From Sphingomonas sp. Root241 (lineage in GTDB: Bacteria > Pseudomonadota > Alphaproteobacteria > Sphingomonadales > Sphingomonadaceae), in NCBI RefSeq assembly GCF_001428865.1, contig NZ_LMIV01000001.1, positions 1,859,997-1,923,996 of the forward strand: a DNA stretch of 64,000 bases, given 5' to 3'. The notes below the pieces were generated by a model. That model ran no database searches. It was not told the DNA's origin and worked only from the letters and a program-made list of their open reading frames with translations. Below, in pieces: positions 11,473-20,428 of the stretch. Position 1 is the stretch's first letter, and every line of letters begins with the position of its first letter. A program made the position numbers and the translations under genes.

Positions 11473-11526
11473 TGATCTTTCCCCCAGCTTGCACGAAGCA
11501 GCCGCACCCTATCAGCAGGCTGTTTC

Positions 11527-12756
11527 ATGTCCACCGAACGCTCTCCCCTCGCCCCTGCCGCCTTCCCCGATCTGCCCGCCATCTCCGGCGTCACGCCGCG
11601 GATCGCCCGCGCGCGCTACAAAACGTGGGATCGCTGCGACCTGACCTTTATCACGCTCGACGAAGGCACCAGTGTTGCCGGCGTGCTCACCCGGAGCCGC
11701 TGCCCCTCGCCCGAGGTTGAATGGTGCCGCAAGACGCTGGTGCTGGGACAGGCACGTGCGCTGGTGGTGAATGCCGGCAACTCGAATGCCTTCACCGGCG
11801 ATCGCGGCCGCGCTGCGGTCGAGAACCTCGCCGCGCGCACCGCGCAGCATCTCGGTTGCGATCCCTCGGACGTGTTCCTCGCTTCTACCGGGGTGATCGG
11901 CGTGCCGCTGCCGATCGACAAGAGCGAGGCCGGCCTCGCCGCCGCCTTCAATGCCGAGCCGTGCAGTTGGGAGGCCGCCGCCGAGACGATCATGACCACC
12001 GACACCTTCGCCAAGGCGGCAGTGACCAGCGCGGTGATCGACGGGCGCACGGTCAATCTGGTCGGCATCATCAAGGGCTCGGGGATGATCGCGCCCGACA
12101 TGGCGACGATGCTCGGCTTCGTCTTCACCGATGCCACCGTCGCGCCCGAGTTTCTGCAGCGCGCGCTAAATGACGCGAATACCCGGACCTTCTCCTGCAT
12201 CACGGTCGACGGCGACACCTCGACCAGCGACACGATCCTCGCTTTCGCCACCGGCAAGGCCGGCAACGCGCCCCTCGCGGACGACGATTCCCCCGGCGCC
12301 GACGCCTTCCGTGCCGCGCTCGCCGATCTCTGCCATCAACTCGCCTTGCTCGTCGTCCGCGACGGCGAAGGTGCGCAGAAATTGATCGAGATCACCGTCG
12401 AGGGGGCAGAATCCGACCGCAGCGCCCACCGCATCGCCATGTCGATCGCCAATTCGCCGCTGGTGAAGACGGCGATCGCCGGCGAGGACGCCAATTGGGG
12501 CCGCGTCGTCATGGCGGTGGGCAAGGCCGGCGAGCCCGCCGAGCGCGACAGGCTCGCGATCCGCTTCGGCGCCACGCAAGTCGCGCGCGACGGGCTGGCG
12601 GTCGCGGGATATGACGAGGCCCCGGTCGCCGCGCACCTCAAGGGGCAAGAGATCGAGATCGGCGTCGATCTCGGCCTCGGCGAGGGCCGCGCCACCGTGT
12701 GGACCTGCGATTTGACGCACGGCTATATCTCGATCAACGCCGACTACAGGAGTTGA
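11527..12756 (+). CDS. argJ: Glutamate N-acetyltransferase / amino-acid acetyltransferase ArgJ
   Basis: Arginine biosynthesis: transfers acetyl from N-acetylornithine to glutamate (and may use acetyl-CoA). 409 residues. The autocleavage/nucleophile site is in KGSGMIAPDMATMLGF near residue 185, where the Thr after MA becomes the new N-terminus of the beta chain. Oxyanion-hole and substrate regions such as STGVIG (near 120) and NSPLVKTAIAGEDANWGRV (near 310) are present. It ends HGYISINADYRS, the typical C-terminus. The GFA gene follows 4 nt downstream. Confidence 0.96.
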   Translation: MSTERSPLAPAAFPDLPAISGVTPRIARARYKTWDRCDLTFITLDEGTSVAGVLTRSRCPSPEVEWCRKTLVLGQARALVVNAGNSNAFTGDRGRAAVENLAARTAQHLGCDPSDVFLASTGVIGVPLPIDKSEAGLAAAFNAEPCSWEAAAETIMTTDTFAKAAVTSAVIDGRTVNLVGIIKGSGMIAPDMATMLGFVFTDATVAPEFLQRALNDANTRTFSCITVDGDTSTSDTILAFATGKAGNAPLADDDSPGADAFRAALADLCHQLALLVVRDGEGAQKLIEITVEGAESDRSAHRIAMSIANSPLVKTAIAGEDANWGRVVMAVGKAGEPAERDRLAIRFGATQVARDGLAVAGYDEAPVAAHLKGQEIEIGVDLGLGEGRATVWTCDLTHGYISINADYRS

Positions 12757-12760
12757 CGCG

Positions 12761-13171
12761 ATGGAAGGCGGATGTCTCTGCGGGGCGGTACGCTACCAGC
12801 TCAAATCGGAGCCTTTCGACGGCGGCTGGTGCCATTGCCGCACCTGCCAACTCAATTCCGGCAGCCCAGCCATGGCCTTCGCCACCGTGCCGGTCGGCGA
12901 TTTCGTCTTCACGCAAGGGTCCGAGCTGGTCGGCAAAGTCGCGTCGAGCGATTTCGGGCATCGCCGCTTCTGCACCCGCTGCGGCACGCCCTTCCTGATG
13001 CAGGTCGATCACCAGCCCGAGACCGTCGACTTCAGCATCGCGACGCTCGACGCGCCGGACGCGGTGGTCCCGGGCTTCCACATCTTCTATGCCAGCCGCA
13101 TCGGCTGGGCGGAGGCAGGCGACGACCTCCCCCGCCATGATCGATTCCGCCCGGACACGCGCGGGCTCTAG
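12761..13171 (+). CDS. GFA family (glutathione-dependent formaldehyde-activating-like) zinc protein
   Basis: 136 residues. The zinc ligands of the GFA fold are visible: CLCG at residues 5-8, CHCRTC near 25, and CTRCG near 71. The family is named for formaldehyde-glutathione adduct formation, but most members have unknown substrates, so only the fold is claimed. It starts 4 nt after argJ and is probably co-transcribed. It is convergent with the TonB receptor, 3 nt apart. Confidence 0.85.
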   Translation: MEGGCLCGAVRYQLKSEPFDGGWCHCRTCQLNSGSPAMAFATVPVGDFVFTQGSELVGKVASSDFGHRRFCTRCGTPFLMQVDHQPETVDFSIATLDAPDAVVPGFHIFYASRIGWAEAGDDLPRHDRFRPDTRGL

Positions 13172-13174
13172 AGC

Positions 13175-15100
13175 TCAAATCTCCCCGGTCAGGGTCAGGG
13201 TCAGCACGCGCTTGTTGTTGGTCGTGAAGAGGCCGGCGTTGCTCGCATTCCATACGAACTTGTCGAACAGATTGGTCACCCGCGCGCGCACCGTCAGCGG
13301 CGTGCCGTCAATCTCGAAGCGATGGCGCAGCCCGGCCTGGAAGGTCGCATAGCTCGGCAGCACCGCGCTGTTGGCGCGATTGGCATAGCGTTCGCCGCGG
13401 AAAGTGACACCGCCGTCGAGCGTCAGTCCCTCGATCCCCGGTACCCGCCAGGTCAGGTTGGCGAGCGCGATCTTGTCAGGTCGGCCGATCGGGTGCGCGC
13501 CGATCGCGCCGCTGTCGACCAGCTCGCCGCTGATCTCCGCGTCGAGATAGGTCGCGCCCAGCACTGCGCTCAGCCGATCGGTGATCGGCCCGGCCAGCGA
13601 AAGCTCGACGCCGCGGTGCCGCACCTCGCCGACATAGCCGTAGATGCCGTCGGCGGTGAGCCCCGGCAGCGGCTTGGAAATGTCGAACAGCCCTGCGATC
13701 AGCGAGGGCCCGCCCGGGACCACATATTTGGCCCCCAGCTCCGCCTGGCGCGAGATCGCCGCGGGGAGCACCTCGCCGCGATTGACGGCATTGCCCGGCG
13801 CCACGCCCGCTTCCTCGAGTCCGCGCGCATAGCTCGCGAATGCCGTCAGCTGCGAGGTGATCCCGCCGGTGACCGAGCCGCTGTAGAGCCACGGCCGCGT
13901 CGTCACGCGCCGCTCGGTGCCGTCGAGCGCGCGCACCGTCTTGGTATATTCGGCGCGCTGGATGTCGGCGCGCAGCTCGGCGGCGCTGCCGATCGACAGG
14001 CGATAGCCGAGTCCGCCTGCCCACTGATCCACCTTGTCGCGTTTGCGCCGCGGATCGATTTCGAAATCGGGGCGCGGTATCGCCACCGGCGCATCGGCAT
14101 CGGGATGGAGGACGGTCGGCAGCGCGGTCCCCGGCCCGGTCCGCGCGCGGCTGTCGCGAAGCCGCGCCATTGCGATCACGCGGTGGTTCAGCGCGCCGGT
14201 AGTGAAGCTCTTCGCCGCAATGACTTCGCCCGAGATCGACTGGAAGCGCTCGTCGCCGAACGCCTGCGAGGTCGCCTCGGCCGGCCCGCCGTCCGCCGGG
14301 AAGCGGACCAGATTGAAATAGGTCCGCTGATCGTCGACTCGCGACAGGAAGCCCGATGCGCCGAACCGCCAGCCGCTTCCTGCCTCCACATCGGCGATCA
14401 GCCCGGCCTGCGTCGTCTCGGTGCGCTGCTCCATCCAGGGCTGCGAGCGTTCGGGGCCGCGCACCACTTCCGGCGGCGGCATATTGTCCGCCGTCGCGAA
14501 TACCGTATCGCCCCCGCGTTCGTACCAGGTCCGGCCGTAGATCGCGGTGAGCTTCACGCCCGGCAGCGGCGACCAGCGCGGGACGATTCCCGCCGCGAAC
14601 AAATCGCCGCCGGTGCCATCGGTATAGTCCTGCAGGAAATTGAGCCTGACATTTCCGACGATCCCGAGGCGCCCGTCCGGCGTCGCGGTGGCGAAGCGCG
14701 CGTCGAATACGGGCCCCGCGCCACCCAGCCAGCCAACCTCGATCCGTCCTTGCGTGCCCGGCGAGGCATCGGGCAGGTCATATTGCACCACCCCAGAGGG
14801 CGCGGCGAAGTCGGTGCGCAGGCCGTTTGCGCCCACCCGGATCGCGGTCCCGTCGATCAGCGTCAGCGGCAGCCCGGTCGCGCGGACGAAATAATGGTCC
14901 TCGATCCGGTAATTGCCGGCGCTCTGCAGATCGAAGCCGCGCACTTCGGCCTCGCTGTAGAGCCCCACGTCCTCGACTCCCACGCGGCGCCCGAACGCAT
15001 CGTCGGCGGCGCGGACGACGTCGCGGCCCTGCGGCGCCGGAGCCTGCTGGGCAACAGCCTGGGGAGCAGCGAGCAAAGACAGACAGAGAGAAATACGCAT
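13175..15100 (-). CDS. TonB-dependent outer-membrane receptor
   Basis: 641 residues with a signal peptide cleaved near AVAQQA. There is a plug-like domain (residues ~40-150; LTLIDGTAIRVGANGLRTDFAAPSGVVQYDLPDA) and a beta-barrel rich in aromatic, alternating segments. It ends VRARVTNLFDKFVWNASNAGLFTTNNKRVLTLTLTGEI, with the usual NLFDK..W signature and a C-terminal beta strand. Size is typical of siderophore receptors but the ligand cannot be told. A LytTR-type regulator gene is divergent, 141 bp away, and may control it. Confidence 0.85.
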   Translation of the reverse strand: MRISLCLSLLAAPQAVAQQAPAPQGRDVVRAADDAFGRRVGVEDVGLYSEAEVRGFDLQSAGNYRIEDHYFVRATGLPLTLIDGTAIRVGANGLRTDFAAPSGVVQYDLPDASPGTQGRIEVGWLGGAGPVFDARFATATPDGRLGIVGNVRLNFLQDYTDGTGGDLFAAGIVPRWSPLPGVKLTAIYGRTWYERGGDTVFATADNMPPPEVVRGPERSQPWMEQRTETTQAGLIADVEAGSGWRFGASGFLSRVDDQRTYFNLVRFPADGGPAEATSQAFGDERFQSISGEVIAAKSFTTGALNHRVIAMARLRDSRARTGPGTALPTVLHPDADAPVAIPRPDFEIDPRRKRDKVDQWAGGLGYRLSIGSAAELRADIQRAEYTKTVRALDGTERRVTTRPWLYSGSVTGGITSQLTAFASYARGLEEAGVAPGNAVNRGEVLPAAISRQAELGAKYVVPGGPSLIAGLFDISKPLPGLTADGIYGYVGEVRHRGVELSLAGPITDRLSAVLGATYLDAEISGELVDSGAIGAHPIGRPDKIALANLTWRVPGIEGLTLDGGVTFRGERYANRANSAVLPSYATFQAGLRHRFEIDGTPLTVRARVTNLFDKFVWNASNAGLFTTNNKRVLTLTLTGEI

Positions 15101-15174
15101 CGTCTACGGTCCTTTTCGTTCGCCCCTCGGCCGACCGGATGCCGCCGGTCGCGGGCTCTCCGGGAGCGAATTGG

Positions 15175-15201
15175 GACGAACGTCACGCAGGCGTGACGAA
15201 C
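15175..15201. promoter_or_regulatory. Candidate regulator site: direct repeat plus palindrome in a divergent promoter region
   Basis: GACGAAC occurs at 15175-15181 and again at 15195-15201, 20 bp apart (two helical turns). Between them is a perfect dyad, CGTCACGC-AG-GCGTGACG, at 15181-15198. LytTR-domain dimers commonly bind two short direct repeats about two turns apart, and a LytTR gene starts 41 bp to the right. That it is the target of this regulator is inferred. Confidence 0.45.
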
Positions 15202-15241
15202 GGATGTTCGCGCGCGCGCATGCACGCGCTATCGTGCGCGC

Positions 15242-16072
15242 ATGGCGACGAGGCCCCGTGAGTCGATTTCTGACCTTCGTATCTCCGGCAGCGGCGCGGC
15301 CGTGCTGGCCGGTCTGGCTTTCCTGCTCGGCTATGGCGTGCGCGGCGGCGATGGCGCGCCCGCACCGCGCCCGAGCGTGCCCAATCCCGAGGGCGATTTC
15401 ACGGTCACGCTGATCTGGGGCGCGCTGATCACCCTCGGATGGGTATTCCGCGACCGGCTCCGCGAGATGATGCTGGCCCCTCAGCGCTCGCGTCTGTTGC
15501 TGGTCGCGCTCGCCTTCGTGCCCGTGGCGATCGTCGATGCGCTTTCGACCCAGATCCTCGTCGCACCGGCCGATCCGGGCTGCGGGACTCCGCCCGGCCC
15601 GGACTTCTCCGGGTTCCTGCCGCGCGTGGCGATGCTCGGCACCACGATACTGCTGGTGCTGCTGGCATGGGAGCAGCATCTCGCGCGGCTGGCGCGCGCA
15701 CCGCGGTTCGAGCCATCGTTCACCTCGCACGCACCGGCCGCACCCGGCGAATGGCTCGATTTCCCCGAATCGCCTTTGCTCCGCGTTCGCGCCGACGATG
15801 TCGTGCTGATCCGCTCGGCGGGCAATTACAGCGAGATCGTCGCGCACGGCCGCGCGCATCTCGTCCGCGCGACGCTCAGCGAATTGGCCGATCGCCTCGC
15901 CCCGCAAGGCTTTGTCCGCGTCCACCGCCAGACGGTGATCAACGCCCGCAATGTCCGTCAGGTCTCCCGCGACGGCACCGGCCGCGCGCTGATCCACCTC
16001 GCCTGCGGCAACACCGTGCCGGTCGGCCGTCGCTACATGGACGCGATCGACGCGCTGACGCGCAAGACCTAG
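15242..16072 (+). CDS. Membrane-anchored LytTR-family transcriptional regulator
   Basis: 276 residues. Four hydrophobic segments occupy residues ~15-150 (AAVLAGLAFLLGYGV, TLIWGALITLGWVF, LLLVALAFVPVAIVDAL, VAMLGTTILLVLLAW). A LytTR DNA-binding domain fills residues ~175-272, with VLIRSAGNYSEIVAHG and FVRVHRQTVINARNVRQV as signatures. This arrangement is common in sphingomonads, where a membrane sensor is fused directly to DNA binding without a receiver domain. What it senses is unknown. The last 4 nt overlap the mobA stop on the other strand. Confidence 0.85.
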   Translation: MATRPRESISDLRISGSGAAVLAGLAFLLGYGVRGGDGAPAPRPSVPNPEGDFTVTLIWGALITLGWVFRDRLREMMLAPQRSRLLLVALAFVPVAIVDALSTQILVAPADPGCGTPPGPDFSGFLPRVAMLGTTILLVLLAWEQHLARLARAPRFEPSFTSHAPAAPGEWLDFPESPLLRVRADDVVLIRSAGNYSEIVAHGRAHLVRATLSELADRLAPQGFVRVHRQTVINARNVRQVSRDGTGRALIHLACGNTVPVGRRYMDAIDALTRKT

Positions 16073-16584
16073 GCGGCCAATGCCGACAAATCGGCGCGCG
16101 TGTTGATGTTGACCAGCGCCAGCCCCGCATCGGACACACGGACCGCGCCGCTATGCGCAATCCAGCCGCCGATCGCGCGATGGCCCCGCTCCAGATGCGC
16201 ATCGAGCGCCGGCCCGAGCCGAGCCGGCCAGAAGCCGATCGCATGCTGCGACGCCAGCACCCGCGCCTCACTTCCCTCGAGCATGGCCCGCAGGTTGCTC
16301 GGCAAAGGATGGACATCGACGGGCACGCACAGCACGGCATCGAACCCTGGGTAATGCAGCGCCGCGTTGAGCCCGCCCAGCGGCCCCGCATCGGCGACGG
16401 GCCGATCCGGCAGCGACACGAGCCCCGGCCATTCCCGCCCGCAGACGACCAGATCGTCCACCTGGCCTCGCAGCGCCTCGACGCAATGCGCCATCAGGCA
16501 CTGTCCCTCATACTGCGCCAGCGCCTTGTCGGTGCCGAACCGCCGCGACTTGCCGCCGGCGAGGATCGCGCCGAGCACGCGCAT
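16069..16584 (-). CDS. mobA: Molybdenum cofactor guanylyltransferase MobA
   Basis: Adds GMP to molybdopterin to make the bis-MGD cofactor used by nitrate reductases. 171 residues, on the short side. The nucleotidyltransferase signature LAGGKSRRFGTDKAL is at residues 8-22, and Asp ligands follow in ADAGPLGGL and PVDVHPL. It is the last gene of the nitrate cluster, 1 nt overlap with cobA, which fits supply of cofactor to the NasA encoded two genes upstream. Confidence 0.92.
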   Translation of the reverse strand: MRVLGAILAGGKSRRFGTDKALAQYEGQCLMAHCVEALRGQVDDLVVCGREWPGLVSLPDRPVADAGPLGGLNAALHYPGFDAVLCVPVDVHPLPSNLRAMLEGSEARVLASQHAIGFWPARLGPALDAHLERGHRAIGGWIAHSGAVRVSDAGLALVNINTRADLSALAA

Positions 16585-17363
16585 CAGCGGTGCGCCTGCG
16601 CCGCGATCCGCGCGATCTCGGCCGCATCGTTCTGGCGGACCGCTTCACCGACCAGGATCAAGGTCGGCTTGTTTTCGGCCACCGTCTGCACCGCCAGCGG
16701 CAGCAGATCGAGCCGCGTGCGCAGGCAGCGCTCGGTGGCCAGGCTGACGTCGCAGGCGATCAGCACCGGCGTCTTCGGATCGAGCCCGTGCGCGATCAGG
16801 TTGCGGCTGATATCGTTCGCCGCCGATCGCCCCATGTAGAAGGCAGTGGTGCAGGCCGGATCGGCGAGCTGCGCCCAGTCGAGATCGAGCGGCTCGCCGG
16901 CGCGGGCGTGCGCCGTGACGAACTGCACGCGCCGCGCCAGTCCGCGCAGCGACAGCGAGATGCCTGCCGAGGCCGCCGCCGCGCTCGCCGCGGTGACCCC
17001 GGGGCAAATCCGCGCGCGCACGCCGATTTCGGCCAGCGCCGCCACTTCCTCCATCGAACGTCCGAACATCGACGGATCGCCGCCCTTCAGCCGCACCACG
17101 CGCTCGCCCGCCAGCGCCGCCTCGACGAGCAATGCGTCGATCGTGCCCTGATCCTTCGAATGCCGCCCCGATCTTTTGCCCACCGGCACCTTGCGCACAT
17201 GATCGGGGATCAGCGCCAGCACGCCCTCGCCCACCAGTGCGTCGTAGAACACCACGCTCGCCGCGCGCAGCAGCCGTTCGGCCTTGCGCGTGAGCAGATC
17301 GGGATCGCCCGGCCCCGCGCCGACCAGCCAGACCTCACCCAGCCCGATGCCATCCTCATGCAT
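16584..17363 (-). CDS. cobA: Uroporphyrinogen-III C-methyltransferase (siroheme branch)
   Basis: SAM-dependent methylation of uroporphyrinogen III to precorrin-2, the first step to siroheme. 259 residues. Signatures are GLGEVWLVGAGPGDPDLLT at the N-terminus, then VVRLKGGDPSMFGR near residue 88 and YMGRSAANDI later. There is no CysG-type dehydrogenase/chelatase domain, so the later steps must be encoded elsewhere. Within this cluster the product would serve siroheme in NirB. It overlaps the end of nasA by 8 nt. Confidence 0.93.
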   Translation of the reverse strand: MHEDGIGLGEVWLVGAGPGDPDLLTRKAERLLRAASVVFYDALVGEGVLALIPDHVRKVPVGKRSGRHSKDQGTIDALLVEAALAGERVVRLKGGDPSMFGRSMEEVAALAEIGVRARICPGVTAASAAAASAGISLSLRGLARRVQFVTAHARAGEPLDLDWAQLADPACTTAFYMGRSAANDISRNLIAHGLDPKTPVLIACDVSLATERCLRTRLDLLPLAVQTVAENKPTLILVGEAVRQNDAAEIARIAAQAHR

Positions 17364-19941
17364 TGGCGACGCTCCTGTTCTGCTCGATCAACCGGCGGAT
17401 CGCCGGGCGGCACGAGCCGCAATTGGTGCCGGCCGAAAGCGCCGCGCCGACGGCCTCGACGCTGGTAAGCTGCTGGCTGGCGACGGCGCTGACGATCGTC
17501 TTGAGCCCAACGTCGAAGCACAGGCAGACGATCGGTCCGCGATCCTCGCGCGCGCCCGGCGGTGCGCCCGCCAGCACGGCGGGGCTCGCCGCCTCGCCGA
17601 TCTGCGCGATCAGCCACTCGCGCGACGGCAGCAGCCCCTCGCGGGTGACGAACAGCGCCGCGGCAAGCTTGCCATCCTTCAGCACCGCCACGCGTCGCGA
17701 GCCGCGCGCACGATCCACTGCTTCCACACGCTCGCCCTTGGGCAGCAGCGCGTCGAGCTGCGCCGGATCGCCCTGACCCGCGAGCTCGTACAGCACGCCG
17801 CCGGCGACCTGCACCCGCGTCGCCCACAGGCAATCGGGCTGCTTCACTTCGCCTGTCGCGAGCAGGAAGCCGCGCCATTCGGTCGCCACCGGCGCGATCG
17901 CGGCCGGAGTGGACTTGAACCCGGGCTGCCCCGAATGCGGATCGACCAGCGGCCGCGGCAGCAACCCGGTGCGCCCGCCGCTCGAATGCTGATCGGTCCA
18001 GTGGATCGGCACGAACAACTCACCACGGCGCTGGCCGGTGCTGAGCGTGACGCGGAACACGCTGTCGCCCTGCGGCGTCGATACGCGGGCGAAGCCGCGC
18101 TCGGCGAGGCCCAGCTCCGCGGCATCGTCGGGATGCACTTCGACCAGCGGCTCGTCGCGGTGCCGCGCGAGCTTCGGGCTCAGCCCGGTGCGCGTCATTG
18201 TATGCCAATGATCGCGATAGCGCCCGGTGTTGAGCGTCAGCGGCCATTTGGCGAGCGGATCCTGCAGAGCCATCTGCTGCACCGGAACCAGCCGCGCCTT
18301 TCCGTCCGGAGTGGGGAAGCGCCCGTCGGCGAAGACATCGCCGCCCCAGCGAAAGGGTTTGAGCGCGTCATAGGCGTGGTTGCCGATCGCCACATGCTCG
18401 CGCAACTCGAACAGCCGCGCCCCGTCATTCTGATAGGCCGAAAGCCGGGCATGCTCGCGGAAGATCTCGGCGGGGCGATCATAGGGAAAGGCCGTGCGCC
18501 ACCCCATCCGCCGCGCGACCTGCGTGACGATCCACCAGTCCGGCTTCGCCTCGCCGGGCAAGTCGAGCACCGTACGCTGGCGGCTGATCCGCCGCTCCGA
18601 ATTGGTCACCGTCCCGTCCTTCTCGCCCCAGGCGGCGGCAGGCAGGCGGACATGCGCGAATTTGCTCGTATCGGTCTCGGCGATCACATCGGAAACCACG
18701 ACGAACGGGCACGTCGCCAGTGCCTCGCGCACGCGGCCCGCGTCGGGCATCGATACCGCGGGGTTGGTCGCCATCACCCAAAGCGCCTTGATCCGTCCCT
18801 CGCCCACGGCGCGAAACAGATCGACTGCCTTGAGTCCGGGCTTGCACGCCATATTGGGAGCAGCCCAGAAGCGTCCGACGCGCGCGACATCGTCCGGTGC
18901 GAAACCCATATGCGCCGCCAGTGTCGAGGCGAGCCCGCCGACCTCGCGCCCACCCATCGCATTGGGCTGGCCGGTGATCGAGAAGGGCGCCGCGCCCGGC
19001 TTGCCGATCCGCCCGGTCGCGAGATGCAGGTTGACGATCGCATTGACCTGATCGGTGCCGCGCAGCGACTGGTTCACACCCTGGCTGAACAGAGTGATCG
19101 TGCGCGGATGCGCGGCGAACAATTCGAAGAAGCGCCTGAGGTCGGCAGGCGGCAAGTCACAGGCCTTCGCCACCGACCACAGGTCGCTCCCCTCTCCAAC
19201 CTTGTCCCAGAAATCGTCGGGTACGCTGACGCTGCGGGACAGGTAGGTCTCGTCGATCAATCCGTTGGTGCGGCAATGCGCGAGCAGGCCGTTCATCAGC
19301 GCGACGTCGCTGCCCGGCTTGATCGGCAGATGCAGATCGGCCTCGTCGGCGGTCTCGGTCCGCCGCGGATCGATCACCACCAGCTTCGCCCCGGCGTCGC
19401 AACGCGCGCGGATGCGCTGATAGACCACCGGATGGCACCAGGCGGTGTTCGACCCGACCAGCACGAACAGATCGGCCGCGTCGAAATCGTCATAGCTCGC
19501 CGGCACCACATCCTCGCCGAATGCGCGCGTGTGGCCGGCGACTGCGCTCGACATGCACAGCCGCGAATTGGTGTCGATGTTCGCCGAGCCGATGAAGCCC
19601 TTCATCAGCTTGTTGGCGACGTAATAATCCTCGGTGAGCAACTGGCCCGAGACGTAGAATGCGACGCTGTCGGGCCCGTGCTCGGCGATCGTCTGGCGGA
19701 AGCGCTTCGCGACCAGATCGAGTGCCTTGTCCCAGCTTGCCCGGCGATTGCCGATCATCGGGTGGAGCAGCCGGCCCTCGAGGCCGACCGTCTCGCCTAG
19801 ATGCGTGCCCTTGGAACAGAGCCGGCCATGATTGGCGGGATGCTCGGGGTCGCCCTTGATCTCGACCGAACGCGCGCCGGTGCGCGTCGCGAGAATGCCG
19901 CAGCCGACGCCGCAATAAGCGCAGGTGGTGCGGATGCTCAT
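17356..19941 (-). CDS. nasA: Assimilatory nitrate reductase, large catalytic subunit
   Basis: Cytoplasmic molybdenum enzyme reducing nitrate to nitrite, 861 residues. The N-terminal [4Fe-4S] motif is CAYCGVGCGI with the fourth Cys in LCSKGTHLGETV. The molybdopterin domains follow (SANIDTNSRLCMSSAVAG; GVNQSLRGTDQVNAIVNLHLATGRIG). The last ~60 residues form a BFD-like [2Fe-2S] domain: CLCFDVGLKTI ending CGSCRPAIRRLI. This is the NasA type that takes electrons from a partner; no partner reductase gene is next to it. A longer frame begins at 20010, but its extra residues come from the repeat at 19943-20076, so the ATG at 19941 is chosen. Confidence 0.95.
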   Translation of the reverse strand: MSIRTTCAYCGVGCGILATRTGARSVEIKGDPEHPANHGRLCSKGTHLGETVGLEGRLLHPMIGNRRASWDKALDLVAKRFRQTIAEHGPDSVAFYVSGQLLTEDYYVANKLMKGFIGSANIDTNSRLCMSSAVAGHTRAFGEDVVPASYDDFDAADLFVLVGSNTAWCHPVVYQRIRARCDAGAKLVVIDPRRTETADEADLHLPIKPGSDVALMNGLLAHCRTNGLIDETYLSRSVSVPDDFWDKVGEGSDLWSVAKACDLPPADLRRFFELFAAHPRTITLFSQGVNQSLRGTDQVNAIVNLHLATGRIGKPGAAPFSITGQPNAMGGREVGGLASTLAAHMGFAPDDVARVGRFWAAPNMACKPGLKAVDLFRAVGEGRIKALWVMATNPAVSMPDAGRVREALATCPFVVVSDVIAETDTSKFAHVRLPAAAWGEKDGTVTNSERRISRQRTVLDLPGEAKPDWWIVTQVARRMGWRTAFPYDRPAEIFREHARLSAYQNDGARLFELREHVAIGNHAYDALKPFRWGGDVFADGRFPTPDGKARLVPVQQMALQDPLAKWPLTLNTGRYRDHWHTMTRTGLSPKLARHRDEPLVEVHPDDAAELGLAERGFARVSTPQGDSVFRVTLSTGQRRGELFVPIHWTDQHSSGGRTGLLPRPLVDPHSGQPGFKSTPAAIAPVATEWRGFLLATGEVKQPDCLWATRVQVAGGVLYELAGQGDPAQLDALLPKGERVEAVDRARGSRRVAVLKDGKLAAALFVTREGLLPSREWLIAQIGEAASPAVLAGAPPGAREDRGPIVCLCFDVGLKTIVSAVASQQLTSVEAVGAALSAGTNCGSCRPAIRRLIEQNRSVANA

Positions 19942-19942
19942 A

Positions 19943-20076
19943 GATCCTCCCCGGCACGGGGAGGGGGACCGCTCGCGCAGCGAGTGGTGGAGGGGGAGCG
20001 CCGCGAGCAATTCGCCATGAGGAGAGCCCCCTCCACCAGCCTGCGGCTGGTCCCCCTCCCCGTGCCGGGGAGGATC
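19943..20076. repeat. Palindromic repeat, CCTCCCC family, between nirD and nasA
   Basis: The 28-bp arms at 19943-19970 and 20049-20076 are exact reverse complements. They begin GATCCTCCCCGGCACGGGG and end with the matching GGGGAGGATC. Each arm also folds on itself (CCTCCCCGGCACGGGGAGG). The core holds a second inverted pair (GGTGGAGGGGG and CCCCCTCCACC). It occupies the space between the nirD stop and nasA start, so it may reduce read-through or stabilise the upstream mRNA. Similar copies lie at 33756 and 7426. Confidence 0.9.
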
Positions 20077-20089
20077 GGGAGCACTCCCC

Positions 20090-20428
20090 TCACGCCGCCG
20101 CCTTCATCGCACCAGCACGGCAGATCAGCACGCGCCCAGCGTTGATCTTGACCGGGATCACCGGCGTACAGCCCTTGTCGTTGCCCTGCGCCTCGCCGGT
20201 CTTTAGCGCGATGTTCCAGTTATGCAACGGGCAGGCCACGCTGTGTCCGTGGACGATGCCCTGGCTCAAAGGTCCGCCCTTGTGCGGGCAGCGATTGACC
20301 AGTGCGAAGACCTGATTGTCGCCGGTGCGGAACACGGCAATCTCCTCGCCGCCGTCCACCGGCACGGTGCGGCTGCCGCGCACCGGGATTTCGTTCAGCC
20401 AGCCGATGTCGAGCCATTCGCCGATCAT
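20090..20428 (-). CDS. nirD: Nitrite reductase (NADH) small subunit NirD
   Basis: 112 residues. Rieske-type ferredoxin fold with CPHKGGPLSQG and CPLHNWNIALKTG as the CxH...CxxH cluster ligands. It is the partner of NirB in assimilatory nitrite reduction. The ATG at 20428 overlaps the nirB stop by 4 nt. A far longer frame reaching 21310 exists in this register, but everything before this Met is out-of-frame nirB sequence. It ends just before a large palindromic repeat. Confidence 0.94.
   Translation of the reverse strand: MIGEWLDIGWLNEIPVRGSRTVPVDGGEEIAVFRTGDNQVFALVNRCPHKGGPLSQGIVHGHSVACPLHNWNIALKTGEAQGNDKGCTPVIPVKINAGRVLICRAGAMKAAA

Noticed and set aside
13322..15196. 624-codon frame antisense to the TonB receptor
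   Set aside because: The receptor on the minus strand has a signal peptide, plug and terminal strand; this frame is its shadow.
17284..19800. 838-codon open frame antisense to nasA
   Set aside because: A GC-driven shadow of nasA with no recognisable motif.
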